Shown piece by piece: positions 26,340 to 38,600 of a stretch of DNA of 64,000 nt (positions are counted from its first letter, which is position 1; the number at the start of each line of letters is the position of its first letter). Made by a program: the position numbers and the translations under genes. Source of the DNA: Zea mays (Eukaryota > Streptophyta > Magnoliopsida > Poales > Poaceae); assembly GCF_902167145.1 (NCBI RefSeq), contig NW_023367201.1:78501-142500 (forward strand). Reading direction: 5' to 3'. Under the pieces are notes generated by a model. That model was not told the origin of the DNA. It saw nothing but the letters and a program-made list of their open reading frames with translations, and did not search any database.

Positions 26340-29300
26340 GTATGTGGGGTGAGGTGTATGAGCGTCTGGTCGATGATCAATGGCCACACAACCCCCATTT
26401 TTGTCGAAAATAGCCATGAACGACCATTTTCAATAATACCTAAGGCTAACACCTACGGATTTTTGACCAAGAAATGGTCTCCACTAGAAATCCAAGAATG
26501 TGATCTATGGCAAGGAAACATATGTGGGGTGAGGTGTATGAGCCTCTGGTCGATGATCAATGGCCACACAACCCTAATTTTTGTCGAAAATAGCCATGAA
26601 CGACCATTTTCAATGACAGTGAAGGCTAACACCTACGGATTTTTGACCAAGAAATGGTCTCCACCATAAATCCAAGAATGTGATCTATGGCAAGGAAACA
26701 TATGTGTAGTGAGGTGTATGAGCCTCTGGTCGAAGATCAATGCCCACACAACCCCCATTTTTGTCGAAAATAGCCATGAATGACCATTTTCAAAGATACC
26801 AAAGGCTAACACATTCGGATTTTTGCCCAAGAAATGGTCTCCACCAGAAATCCAAGAATGTGATCTATGGCAAGGAAACATATGTGGGGTGAGGTGTACG
26901 AGCCTCTGGTCGATGATCAATGGCCACAGAACCCCTATTTTGTCGAAAATAGCCATGAACGACCATTTTCAATAATACCGAAGGCTAACACGTACGAGTT
27001 TTTTGACCAAGAAATGGTCTCCACCAAAAATCCAAGAATGTGATCTATGGCAAGGAAACATATGTGGGGTGAGATTTATGAGCCTCTAGTCGATGATAAA
27101 TGGCCACACAACCCCCATTTTTTTATGAAAATAGCCATGAGCGACCATTTTCAATAATATTAGAGGCTAAGACCTACGGATTTTTGACCAAGAAATGGTC
27201 TCCACCAGAAATCCAAGAATGTGATCTATGGCAAGGAAACATATGTGGGGTGAGGTGTATGAGCCTCTGGTCGATGATCAATGGCCACACAACCCCCATT
27301 TTTGTCGAAAATAGCCATGAATGACCATTTACAATAATACCGAAGGCTAACACCTACGGATTTTTGACCAAGAAATGGTCTCCACCAGAAATCCAAGAAT
27401 GTGATCTATGGCAAGGAAACATATGTGGGGTGAGGTGTATGAGCCTCTGGTCGATGATCAATGGCCACACAACCCCCATTTTTGTCAAAAATAGCCATGA
27501 ACGACCATTTTCAATAATATCAAAGGCTAACACCTACGGATTTTTGACCAAGAAATGGTCTCCACCAGAAATCCAAGAATGTGATCTACGACAAGGAAAC
27601 ATATGTGGGGTGAGGTGTATGAGCCTCTGGTCGACGATCAATGGCCACACAACCCCCATTTTGCCGAAAATAGCCATGGATGACCATTTTCAATAATACT
27701 GAAGGCTAACACGTACGAGTTTTTAACCAAGAAATGGTTTCCACCAGAAATCCAAGAATGTAATCTATGGCAAGGAAACATATGTGGGGTGAGGTTTATG
27801 AGCCTCTAGTCGATGATAAATGGCCACACAACCCCCATTTTTTATGAAAATAGCCATGAGCGACCTTGAAAATAGCCATGAGCGACCATTTTCAATAATA
27901 TTAGAGGCTAAGACCTACGGATTTTTGACCAAGAAATGGTCTCCACCAGAAATCCAAGAATGTGATCTATGGCAAGGAAACATATGTGGGGTGAGGTGTA
28001 TGAGCCTCTGGTCGATGATCAATGGCCACACAACCCCCATTTTTGTCGAAAATAGCCATGAATGACCATTTACAATAATACCGAAGGCTAACACCTACGG
28101 ATTTTTGACCAAGAAATGGTCTCCACCAGAAATCCAAGAATGTGATCTATGGCAAGGAAACATATGTGGGGTGAGGTGTATGAGCCTCTGGTCGATAATC
28201 AATGGCCACACAACCCCCATTTTTGTCGAAAATAGCCATGAACGACCATTTTCAATAATATCGAAGGCTAACACCTATGGATTTTTGACCAAGAAATGGT
28301 CTCCACCAGAAATCCAAGAATGTTATCTACGACAAGGAAACATATGTGGGGTGAGGTGTATGAGCCTCTGGTCGACGATCAATGGCCACACCACCCCCAT
28401 TTTGCCGAAAATAGCCATGAATGACCATTTTCAATAATACCGAAGGCTAACACGTACGAGTTTTTAACCAAGAAATGGTTTCCACCAGAAATCCAAGAAT
28501 GTAATCTATGGCAAGGAAACATATGTGGGGTGAGGTTTATGAGCCTCTAGTCGATGATAAATGGCCACACAACCCCCATTTTTTATGAAAATAGCCATGA
28601 GCGACCTTGAAAATAGCCATGAGCGACCATTTTCAATAATACTAGAGGCTAACACCTACGGATTTTAGACCAAGAAATGGTCTCCACCAGAAATCCAAGA
28701 ATGTGATCTATGGCAAGGAAACATATGTGGGGTGAGGTGTATGAGCGTCTGGTCGATGATCAATGGCCACACAACCCCCATTTTTGTCGAAAATAGCCAT
28801 GAACGACCATTTTCAATAATACCGAAGGCTAACACCTACGGAATTTTGACCAAGAAATGGTCTCCACCAGAAATCCAAGAATGTGATCTATGGCAAGGAA
28901 ACATATGTGGGGTGAGGTGTATGAGCCTCTGGTCGACGATCAATGGCCACACAACCCCCATTTTTTATGAAAATAGCCATGAGCGACCTTGAAAATAGCC
29001 ATGAGCGACCATTTTCAATAATACTAGAGGCTAACACCTACGGATTTTAGACCAAGAAATGGTCTCCACCAGAAATCCAAGAATGTGATCTATGGCAAGG
29101 AAACATATGTGGGGTGAGGTGTATGAGCGTCTGGTCGATGATCAATGGCCACACAACCCCCATTTTTGTCGAAAATAGCCATGAACGACCATTTTCAATA
29201 ATACCGAAGGCTAACACCTACGGATTTTTGACCAAGAAATGGTCTCCACCAGAAATCCAAGAATGTGATCTATGGCAAGGAAACATATGTGGGGTGAGGT

Positions 29301-32300
29301 GTATGAGCCTCTGGTCGATGATCAATGGCCACACAACCCCCATTTTTGTCGAAAATAGCCATGAACGACCATTTTCAATAATATCGAAGGCTAACACCTA
29401 CGGATTTTTGACCAAGAAATGGTCTCCACCAGAAATCCAAGAATGTGATCTATGACAAGGAAACATATGTGGGGTGAGGTGTATGAGCCTCTAGTCGACG
29501 ATCAATGGCCACACAACCCCCATTTTGCCGAAAATAGCCATGAATGACCATTTTCAATAATATCGAAGGCTAACACCTACGGATTTTTGACCAAGAAATG
29601 GTCTCCACCAGAAATCCAAGAATGTGATCTACGACAAGGAAACATATGTGGGGTGAGGTGTAAGAGCCTCTGGTCGACGATCAATGGCCACACAACCCCC
29701 ATTTTGCCGAAAATAGCCATGAATGACCATTTTCAATAATACCGAAGGCTAACACGTACGAGTTTTTAACCAAGAAATGGTTTCCACCAGAAATCCAAGA
29801 ATGTAATCTATGGCAAGGAAACATATGTGGGGTGAGGTTTATGAGCCTCTAGTCGATGATAAATGGCCACACAACCCCCATTTTTTATGAAAATAGCCAT
29901 GAGCGACCTTGAAAATAGCCATGAGCGACCATTTTCAATAATACTAGAGGCTAACACCTACGGATTTTAGACCAAGAAATGGTCTCCACCAGAAATCCAA
30001 GAATGTGATCTATGGCAAGGAAACATATGTGGGGTGAGGTGTATGAGCGTCTGGTCGATGATCAATGGCCACACAACCCCCATTTTTGTCGAAAATAGCC
30101 ATGAACGACCATTTTCAATAATACCGAAGGCTAACACCTACGGATTTTTGACCAAGAAATGGTCTCCACCAGAAATCCAAGAATGTGATCTATGGCAAGG
30201 AAACATATGTGGGGTGAGGTGTATGAGCCTCTGGTCGATGATCAATGGCCACACAACCCCCATTTTTGTCGAAAATAGCCATGAACGACCATTTTCAATA
30301 ATACCTAAGGCTAACACCTACGGATTTTTGACCAAGAAATGGTCTCCACCAGAAATCCAAGAATGTGATCTATGGCAAGGAAACATATGTGGGGTGAGGT
30401 GTATGAGCCTCTGGTCGACGATCAATGGCCACACAACCCTAATTTTTGTCGAAAATAGCCATGAACGACCATTTTCAATGACACTGAAGGCTAACACCTA
30501 CGGATTTTTGACCAAGAAATGGTCTCCACCATAAATCCAAGAATGTGATCTATGGCAAGGAAACATATGTGTAGTGAGGTGTATGAGCCTCTGGTCGAAG
30601 ATCAATGGCCACACAACCCCCATTTTTGTCAAAAATAGCCATGAATGACCATTTTCAAAAATACCAAAGGCTAACACGTACGGATTTTTGACCAAGAAAT
30701 GGTCTCCACCAGAAATCCAAGAATGTGATCTATGGCAAGGAAACATATGTGGGGTGAGGTGTACGAGCCTCTGGTCGATGATCAATGGCCACACAACCCC
30801 CATTTTGCCGAAAATAGCCATGAACGACCATTTTCAATAATACCGAAGGCTAACACGTACGAGTTTTTAACCAAGAAATGGTCTCCACCAGAAATCCAAG
30901 AATGTGATCTATGGCAATGAAACATATGTGGGGTGAGGTTTATGAGCCTCTACTCGATGATAAATGGCCACACAACCCCCATTTTTTTATGAAAATAGCC
31001 ATGAGCGACCTTGAAAATAGCCATGAGCGACCATTTTCAATAATACTAGAGGCTAACACCTACGGATTTTAGACCAAGAAATGGTCTCCACCAGAAATCC
31101 AAGAATGTGATCTATGGCAAGGAAACATATGTGGGGTGAGGTGTATGAGCGTCTGGTCGATGATCAATGGCCACACAACCCCCATTTTTGTCGAAAATAG
31201 CCATGAACGACCATTTTCAATAATACCTAAGGCTAACACCTATGGATTTTTGACCAAGAAATGGTCTCCACCAGAAATCCAAGAATGTGATCTATGGCAA
31301 GGAAACATATGTGGGGTGAGGTGTATGAGCCTCTGGTCGACGATCAATGGCCACACAACCCTAATTTTTGTCGAAAATAGCCATGAACGACCATTTTCAA
31401 TGACACTGAAGGCTAACACCTACGGATTTTTGACCAAGAAATGGTCTCCACCATAAATCCAAGAATGTGATCTATGGCAAGGAAACATATGTGTAGTGAG
31501 GTGTATGAGCCTCTGGTCGAAGATCAATGGCCACACAACCCCCATTTTTGTCGAAAATAGCCATGAATGACCATTTTCAAAAATACCAAAGGCTAACACA
31601 TTCGGATTTTTGCCCAAGAAATGGTCTCCACCAGAAATCCAAGAATGTGATCTATGGCAAGGAAACATATGTGGGGTGAGGTGTACGAGCCTCTGGTCGA
31701 TGATCAATGGCCACAGAACCCCCATTTTGCCGAAAATAGCCATGAACGACCATTTTCAATAATACCGAAGGCTAACACGTACGAGTTTTTGACCAAGAAA
31801 TGGTCTGCACCAAAAATCCAAGAATGTGATCTATGGCAAGGAAACATATGTGGGGTGAGATTTATGAGCCTCTAGTCGATGATAAATGGCCACACAACCC
31901 CCATTTTTTTATGAAAATAGCCATGAGCGACCATTTTCAATAATATTAGAGGCTAAGACCTACGGATTTTTGACCAAGAAATGGTCGCCACCAGAAATCC
32001 AAGAATGTGATCTATGGCAAGGAAACATATGTGGGGTGAGGTGTATGAGCCTCTGGTCGATGATCAATGGCCACACAACCCCCATTTTTGTCGAAAATAG
32101 CCATGAATGACCATTTACAATAATACCGAAGGCTAACACCTACGGATTTTTGACCAAGAAATGGTCTCCACCAGAAATCCAAGAATGTGATCTATGGCAA
32201 GGAAACATATGTGGGGTGAGGTGTATGAGCCTCTGGTCGATGATCAATGGCCACACAACCCCCATTTTTGTCGAAAATAGCCATGAACGAGCATTTTCAA

Positions 32301-35030
32301 TAATATCGAAGGCTAACACCTATGGATTTTTGACCAAGAAATGGTCTCCACCAGAAATCCAAGAATGTGATCTACGACAAGGAAACATATGTGGGGTGAG
32401 GTGTTTGAGCCTCTGGTCGACGATCAATGGCCACACAACCCCCATTTTGCCGAAAATAGCCATGAATGACCATTTTCAATAATACTGAAGGCTAACACGT
32501 ACGAGTTTTTAACCAAGAAATGGTTTCCACCAGAAATCCAAGAATGTAATCTATGGCAAGGAAACATATGTGGGGTGAGGTTTATGAGCCTCTAGTCGAT
32601 GATAAATGGCCACACAACCCCCATTTTTTATGAAAATAGCCATGAGCGACCTTGAAAATAGCCATGAGCGACCATTTTCAATAATATTAGAGGCTAAGAC
32701 CTACGGATTTTTGACCAAGAAATGGTCTCCACCAGAAATCCAAGAATGTGATCTATGGCAAGGAAACATATGTGGGGTGAGGTGTATGAGCCTCTGGTCG
32801 ATGATCAATGGCCACACAACCCCCATTTTTGTCGAAAATAGCCATGAATGACCATTTACAATAATACCGAAGGCTAACACCTACGGATTTTTGACCAAGA
32901 AATGGTCTCCACCAGAAATCCAAGAATGTGATCTATGGCAAGGAAACATATGTGGGGTGAGGTGTATGAGCCTCTGGTCGATAATCAATGGCCACACAAC
33001 CCCCATTTTTGTCGAAAATAGCCATGAACGACCATTTTCAATAATATCGAAGGCTAACACCTATGGATTTTTGACCAAGAAATGGTCTCCACCAGAAATC
33101 CAAGAATGTGATCTACGACAAGGAAACATATGTGGGGTGAGGTGTATGAGCCTCTGGTCGACGATCAATGGCCACACAACCCCCATTTTGCCGAAAATAG
33201 CCATGAATGACCATTTTCAATAATACCGAAGGCTAACACGTACGAGTTTTTAACCAAGAAATGGTTTCCACCAGAAATCCAAGAATGTAATCTATGGCAA
33301 GGAAACATATGTGGGGTGAGGTTTATGAGCCTCTAGTCGATGATAAATGGCCACACAACCCCCATTTTTTATGAAAATAGCCATGAGCGACCTTGAAAAT
33401 AGCCATGAGCGACCATTTTCAATAATACTAGAGGCTAACACCTATGGATTTTAGACCAAGAAATAGTCTCCACCAGAAATCCAAGAATGTGATCTATGGC
33501 AAGGAAACATATGTGGGGTGAGGTGTATGAGCGTCTGGTCGATGATCAATGGCCACACAACCCCCATTTTTGTCGAAAATAGCCATGAATGACCATTTTC
33601 AATAATACCGAAGGCTAACACCTACGGAATTTTGACCAAGAAATGGTCTCCACCAGAAATCCAAGAATGTGATCTATGGCAAGGAAACATATGTGGGGTG
33701 AGGTGTATGAGCCTCTGGTCGACGATCAATGGCCACACAACCCCCATTTTTTATGAAAATAGCCATGAGCGACCTTGAAAATAGCCATGAGCGACCATTT
33801 TCAATAATACTAGAGGCTAACACCTACAGATTTTAGACCAAGAAATGGTCTCCACCAGAAATCCAAGAATCTGATCTATGGCAATGAAACATATGTGGGG
33901 TGAGGTGTATGAGCGTCTGGTCGATGATCAATGGCCACACAACCCCCATTTTTGTCGAAAATAGCCATGAACGACCATTTTCAATAATACCGAAGGCTAA
34001 CACCTACGGATTTTTGACCAAGAAATGGTCTCCACCAGAAATCCAAGAATGTGATCTATGGCAAGGAAACATATGTGGGGTGAGGTGTATGAGCCTCTGG
34101 TCGATGATCAATGGCCACACAACCCCCATTTTTGTCGAAAATAGCCATGAACGACCATTTTCAATAATATCGAAGGCTAACACCTACGGATTTTTGACCA
34201 AGAAATGGTCTCCACCAGAAATCCAAGAATGTGATCTACGACAAGGAAACATATGTGGGGTGAGGTGTATGAGCCTCTGGTCGACGATCAATGGCCACAC
34301 AACCCCCATTTTGCCGAAAATAGCCATGAATGACCATTTTCAATAATATCGAAGGCTAACACCTACGGATTTTTGACCAAGAAATGGTCTCCACCAGAAA
34401 TCCAAGAATGTGATCTACGACAAGGAAACATATGTGGGGTGAGGTGTAAGAGCCTCTGGTCGACGATCAATGGCCACACAACCCCCATTTTGCCGAAAAT
34501 AGCCATGAATGACCATTTTCAATAATACCGAAGGCTAACACGTACGAGTTTTTAACCAAGAAATGGTTTCCACCAGAAATCCAAGAATGTAATCTATGGC
34601 AAGGAAACATATGTGGGGTGAGGTTTATGAGCCTCTAGTCGATGATAAATGGCCACACAACCCCCATTTTTTATGAAAATAGCCATGAGCGACCTTGAAA
34701 ATAGCCATGAGCGACCATTTTCAATAATACTAGAGGCTAACACCTACGGATTTTAGACCAAGAAATGGTCTCCACCAGAAATCCAAGAATGTGATCTATG
34801 GCAAGGAAACATATGTGGGGTGAGGTGTATGAGCGTCTGGTCGATGATCAATGGCCACACAACCCCCATTTTTGTCGAAAATAGCCATGAACGACCATTT
34901 TCAATAATACCGAAGGCTAACACCTACGGATTTTTGACCAAGAAATGGTCTCCACCAGAAATCCAAGAATGTGATCTATGGCAAGGAAACATATGTGGGG
35001 TGAGGTGTATGAGCCTCTGGTCGATGATCA
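26340..35030 (+). repeat. Large direct repeat within the array, 4786-bp offset
   Basis: About 26340-30240 repeats at about 31127-35030 with an offset of 4786-4787 bp. Shared diagnostic variants include cacattcggatttttgccc (26812 and 31598), the accccatttttttatg long-T units (27110 and 31896), gtcgataatcaatgg (28190 and 32976), tacggaattttgacc (28838 and 33624) and gtgtaagagcctctgg (29659 and 34445). The match stops near 30240 and 35030, where the left copy continues into an aaccctaatt unit. This is the longest direct duplication I could trace. Confidence 0.8.
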
Positions 35031-35393
35031 ATGGCCACACAACCTCCATTTTTGTCGAAAATAGCCATGAACGACCATTTTCAATAATATCGAAGGCTAA
35101 CACCTACTGATTTTTGACCAAGAAATGGTCTCCACCAAAAATCCAAGAATGTGATCTACGACAAGGAAACATATGTGGGGTGAGGTGTATGAGCCTCTGG
35201 TCGACGATCAATGGCCACACAACCCCCATTTTGCCGAAAATAGCCATGAATGACCATTTTCAATAATATCGAAGCCTAACACCTACAGATTTTTGACCAA
35301 GAAATGGTCTCCACCAGAAATCCAAGAATGTGATCTACGACAAGGAAACATATGTGGGGTGAGGTGTATGAGCCTCTGGTCGACGATCAATGG

Positions 35394-35398
35394 CCACA
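35394..35398 (+). other. Target site duplication, left copy (CCACA)
   Basis: The five bases ccaca before the 5' LTR are repeated directly after the 3' LTR at 42764-42768. Removing the element and one copy restores the normal satellite text ggccacacaaccccc. A 5-bp duplication is typical of Ty3/Gypsy integrases. Confidence 0.95.
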
Positions 35399-35404
35399 TG
35401 TTGG

Positions 35405-35427
35405 GGACCTTCGGCATCCGAAGGTCC
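35405..35427. promoter_or_regulatory. LTR-terminal perfect inverted repeat (10-bp stem, 3-base loop)
   Basis: GGACCTTCGG - CAT - CCGAAGGTCC forms a perfect hairpin 6 bp inside the LTR end. The second copy is at 42127-42149. It overlaps the region where integrase would bind the LTR end and also resembles a palindromic factor-binding site. Its role is unknown. Confidence 0.7.
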
Positions 35428-35689
35428 TCAAAAACAGGATTTAACAGTATTTCTGGAGTACAATGTGTGAACAGGTATCCTCGGACTCAAATCGGCATCG
35501 CAGTAAGACCAGAATAATACGAAGGTTGATACAGCGCCGAAGGTGCGAGCAGGAAAGCTTCAGCGTGACAGCAAAGAGTGAAACCGACTTAAAGATGAAA
35601 AGGCTATTCAGACCTCGATAGACTACTATAGAATTATTATCAAATGTAAAGGGCACGAATGTAATTTTGTATGGGCTGTGTCCCGTGCC

Positions 35690-35698
35690 TATAAATAG
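35690..35698 (+). promoter_or_regulatory. TATA box of the 5' LTR promoter
   Basis: TATAAATAG lies about 290 bp into the LTR, after gtcccgtgcc. It is the best TATA element in the LTR. The start of transcription would be expected ~30 bp downstream, near 35720-35730, dividing U3 from R. The transcript would carry gag as its only sense gene. Confidence 0.7.
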
Positions 35699-36042
35699 GT
35701 GAACAATATCCCCGTACTGTTCACGCTGACTTGACATTCACTTTTTGCGTCACGCCTGTATTGTCATCTCCTCTCGATTGAAGGTACACTTGTAATTCAA
35801 TAATATTTCTGTTTATGCCTGATAATAATATAAAATCGTTCATATTGTCTTTTATATCCTTTGCATTTTCTCCTTCGTCATTGTTTAATGAGTTCATGAA
35901 GGTACGTCCTTCATAACCTTCGTCCATAAACCATTATATCCTAAGGGAAATAATCCTTCGGAGGACGAAGGACTTTAACGATTAACATTTTCTATGTTGC
36001 CTTGTTCTTAACTCATAGCACTTGAGAACAAGTCACCAACAT

Positions 36043-36060
36043 TGGCGCCCACCGTGGGTG
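36043..36060 (+). promoter_or_regulatory. Primer binding site
   Basis: TGGCGCCCACCGTGGGTG begins one base after the LTR end (caacaTtggcgcc). Starting with TGG, the complement of a tRNA CCA end, is standard. The first seven bases suit a tRNA ending GGCGCCA, such as plant tRNA-Asp, but the remainder does not match tRNA-Asp as I recall it, so I leave the primer unassigned. Confidence 0.75.
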
Positions 36061-36115
36061 AACTCACTTCCATTTCTTGAGCTTTTCAACACCTTCGGCA
36101 AGCATCACCTTCGTC

Positions 36116-37633
36116 ATGCCGCCGAAGAAGGCTTCAGCAGCAGGGGCTGGCACGCTGCAGCCGCTGGACCCCAATCAAGACGTCCTTTCTCTTAGAGAGG
36201 CACGAAGCCAGAAGAGGAAGGCTGCCAGTCCAACACCTCCGGAGGATGATCTAGATCAGGAAATTCAAAATCTGGAAATCCTTCAGCAGCAGGTTCAACG
36301 CAAGAAGGAGAAGATGGCCCGTCTAGCTGATCTTCAGAGACAAATAGATGAGGCTTCCGAAGAGGTTCGTCATCTTGTTCAAGATGATCAAAACCGAAGG
36401 CCTCCACGCAGAGAGCTTCACCAGGAAGACTTCCGTAATGAGGATGACTGGTATGACGATTTCCATCATGGAAATTTTGCTTTTGATGATGCTTCTCCTC
36501 TCTCAACAGAATTGCAGGCTACACCTTGGCCACAGACTTACAAGCCACCCCAGCTTCCCATATATGACGGTCACTCAGACCCTAAGCAATTCCTAATGAG
36601 CTATGAAGCAACTATATCTTCGTACGGTGGCAATACGGCAGTCATGGCAAAATCCTTTGTCATGGCCGTCAGAAGCGTTGCTCAGACTTGGTACTCTTCT
36701 CTTCGGCCAGGGACAATCACTTCTTGGCAGAAATTGAAGGATATGCTGATAACTAGCTTTCAAGGGTTTCAGACGAAGCCGGTCACTGCTCAGGCTCTCT
36801 TCCAGTGTACCCAGGACCATGAAGAGTACCTTCAGGCGTATGTCCGAAGGTTTCTGCGATTGAGGGCACAGGCGCCAACAGTGCCCAATGAGATTGTCAT
36901 TGAGGCTATGATCAAGGGGCTTCGGCCAGGGCCGTCAGCACAGTATTTTGCCAGGAAACCACCACAAACGCTGGAAAAGCTACTCTAGAAGATGGACGAA
37001 TACATTCGAGCTGACAATGATTTTCGTCAAAGAAGGGAGGAGGCTTTCAGGTTTTCTGAGATGACCAGGGGCTTCGGAGGAAGGTTTTACCCGAGGCATG
37101 TCAGGTCAATTCACAATTCTACTCAAAATGATGATAAAGGGAGTCAGCAGCAAAGGCCACAATACTCCTCACAGGCTTCGGGGCAACAGCAAAGCTCTTT
37201 CCGACCACCAGCTCCAAGAGGCAGAGGCGCCAGGGGCTTCAGAGGAAGATTTGGCGATCAACCGAGAAGAATCTTTTGCTTATTCTGCGGTGAGAACAAA
37301 GGCCATACTACCAGGATGTGCCATGTTACTATTCAAAAGCAAAAGGAAATAGCTGAAGCAGCAGCACAACAAGCCCAGCCGAAGCAGGTCATGCATACAG
37401 CTTCGTATCATTCGCCCTACATCCCAGAATATGTGGGCAACCATCCTGCAGTTTCTGTTGCTTCGGCGAGTCAGCCTCAAGCTTCCTGGCAACAGCCTCC
37501 GCCTCCACCTCCGTTGCAACAAGGCCAGCAGCCAGAAGGGAGCCAATATGCTCCGCATCAAAGGGACTTCAGAGAACAGTCCGAAGCTCGCACGGTCAAC
37601 AGCACTGTGCCAGAATCAAAGCACATCTATTGA
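36116..37633 (+). pseudogene. gag: gag polyprotein gene interrupted by one in-frame TAG
   Basis: The frame runs from the ATG at 36116 (MPPKKASAAGAG; any upstream extension to 36077 relies on TTG) to a TGA at 37631-37633, about 505 codons. A single TAG at 36986-36988 (codon 291) splits it into 290 codons and a downstream part in the same frame. Features in order: basic N-terminus; E/K/Q-rich coiled coil at about residues 45-90; acidic and aromatic linker; a Retrotrans_gag-like core at about 158-290 (WYSSLRPGTITSWQKLKD, then FQGFQTKP); RG-rich stretch; a zinc knuckle CX2CX5HX4C at about 388-402 with five residues before the His, where four is usual; Q/P-rich tail. The product would form the virus-like particle. 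No protease or pol frame follows. The TAG sits where related proteins, as I recall, have Gln (CAG), so a C-to-T change is likely; read-through remains possible. Without suppression the product lacks the nucleic-acid-binding half. Confidence 0.88.
36986..36988 (+). other. In-frame amber stop inside gag
   Basis: TAG in the context gctactcTAGaagatgg. The frame is open on both sides for hundreds of codons, and the zinc knuckle lies only after the stop. A single base change explains it. Because CAG is a CHG methylation site in plants, deamination of methyl-cytosine is a plausible origin. Confidence 0.85.
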
Positions 37634-37920
37634 CAAATATCCTACCTTAATAGTAATCGTTTTCATTCAGTTTTATTTTTTGTGTAATAAAGGACATTGT
37701 TTAGATTTCATGAAAATAGTTTCACTGATTCCCATAAGGAAAATATATTTTCTTCACAGGCTTCAGTTGTTGAAGTTTAAGGATTTGTCATAACAAAGAG
37801 GACCTTCGAATTATCGAAAAAATTCTTCGAAGCAACGAAAAGTCGTTCCAAGGAACGCAGAGTAAGTTTGACGAAGTCACAAAGAGCCGTTCCGAAGGGA
37901 GCGCAGTGTAAGTTTTCTGC
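37634..37920 (+). other. Internal non-coding region after gag
   Basis: AT-rich sequence without a credible reading frame, where an autonomous element would have protease and reverse transcriptase. From about 37800 it contains imperfect GTTCC(A)AGGAACGCAGAGTAAG-like words that are degenerate forerunners of the 80-bp repeats that follow. I saw no DTG/DSG protease motif and no YxDD-like reverse transcriptase motif. Confidence 0.7.
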
Positions 37921-38119
37921 TCCAAAGTCGTTCCAAAAGGAATGCAGAGCATACAGCGAAAAGTCAACGCTGATACCGCCAAAGTAAAAGGCGAAGAAGC
38001 TCCAAAGTCGTTCCTAAGGGAATGCAGAGCTTACAGCGAAAAGTCAACGCTGATTCCGCTGAAGTAAAAGGCGAAGAAGCTCCTAAGGGAGGCTTACAGC
38101 GAAAAGTCAACGCTGATTC
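37921..38119 (+). repeat. 80-bp direct tandem repeats (about 2.5 copies)
   Basis: Units at 37921-38000 and 38001-38080 start tccaaagtcgttcc and end gcgaagaagc; they differ at about seven positions. A shortened third unit at 38081-38119 lacks the first part and ends at aagtcaacgctgattc. The words cagcgaaaagtcaacgctga recur in all three. Tandem repeats in the internal untranslated part are common in plant Gypsy elements; their role is unknown. Confidence 0.85.
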
Positions 38120-38600
38120 ACAAAAAGATAATGTGTTTTATCGCGCGGATATGCGTGTACCTTCGGAATATCACCTTACATAGCATAACATCATCACATC
38201 ATTTTTTGCATAACATAAGCATCATACATCATGCTGCATGTGGCATAAAAAGGGGGTATGATATCGATCTTCGGGAAAACGCTTTGAAAAAGGGGCAAAT
38301 CATGCCAAGTCACAAGGAGAAACAATATTGATCTCTGAAGTACAGCTTTGAAGAATGTTTCTACGAAGCTTGAACACTTTTCAGAATACTTTGGATATTA
38401 TTGTGATAAATGGCAATTCTTCTTCACGAAGCATGAAAAGAAGGGAAGGTGTTTTTTCGCCAAAGACTCAAAAACGGTACGTATGTAAAGTTTCATGCAT
38501 CGTAAAGAATTGAACCATAAAGAAAAATAAAACAAATATATTACATGCAGGATTACAAGATATTACACATATTACATTTAAAATGTTTTTACAATAGCAT
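38120..38600. other. Non-coding spacer between the tandem repeats and the antisense gene 3' end
   Basis: About 480 bp of AT-rich sequence. The longest open frame (38131-38331) lacks any recognisable feature. The region downstream of the antisense stop codon (38600 leftward) would hold the 3' untranslated sequence of that gene. I see no further structure. Confidence 0.6.

Larger units (their letters stand above)
5175..35398 (+). repeat. knob180 satellite array, block B left part (forward orientation)
   Basis: Roughly 165 head-to-tail units of ~180 bp in forward orientation (ggccacacaacccccatttt ... gtgaggtgtatgagcctctg). Recurrent monomer classes can be told apart: units with aaccctaatt plus caatgacactgaagg; units with ccaccataaatcc plus gtgtagtgagg; units with tttgcccaagaa; units with tacgagtttttaacc; and units with a doubled gaaaatagccatgagcgacc segment. 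These classes recur in a fixed order, so the array is built of higher-order blocks and is not a random mix of units. Open frames of 60 codons per unit run through it but have no start context, codon bias or product similarity. I see no genes. Confidence 0.96.
35399..36041 (+). repeat. 5' LTR of the retrotransposon
   Basis: Starts TGTTGGGGACC and ends CACCAACA, 643 bp. It contains a TATA box at 35690-35698, a perfect 10-bp hairpin just inside the 5' end, and several CCTTCG/CGAAGG words. It differs from the 3' LTR at one position that I can find: A at 35562 where the 3' LTR has G at 42284. Minus-strand open frames inside it (35441-35737 and 35721-35927) recur identically in the other LTR and have no coding features. 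Confidence 0.96.

Noticed and set aside
5175..35398. Regularly spaced identical repeats that might suggest a CRISPR array
   Set aside because: The repeats are adjacent with no unique spacers, the unit is 180 bp, and no cas genes are present. This is satellite DNA in a plant genome.
35441..35927. Minus-strand open frames of 98 and 68 codons in the LTRs
   Set aside because: The same frames occur in both LTRs, lie over the TATA box and terminal signals, and show no coding features.
36043..36060. Assigning the primer site to tRNA-Asp or tRNA-Arg
   Set aside because: Only the first seven bases fit the tRNA-Asp end as I recall it. The remainder does not, so the tRNA is left open.
36192..37793. 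Overlapping frames opposite or beside gag (36192-36506, 36348-36596, 36593-36820, 37098-37352, 37280-37561, 37431-37793)
   Set aside because: All are shadows of the gag frame, which has the domain structure and the zinc knuckle.
37634..38600. A hidden protease or reverse transcriptase gene after gag
   Set aside because: No frame over ~65 codons on the sense strand after 37793, and no aspartic protease or YxDD-type motif. The element lacks pol; it is not merely frameshifted.
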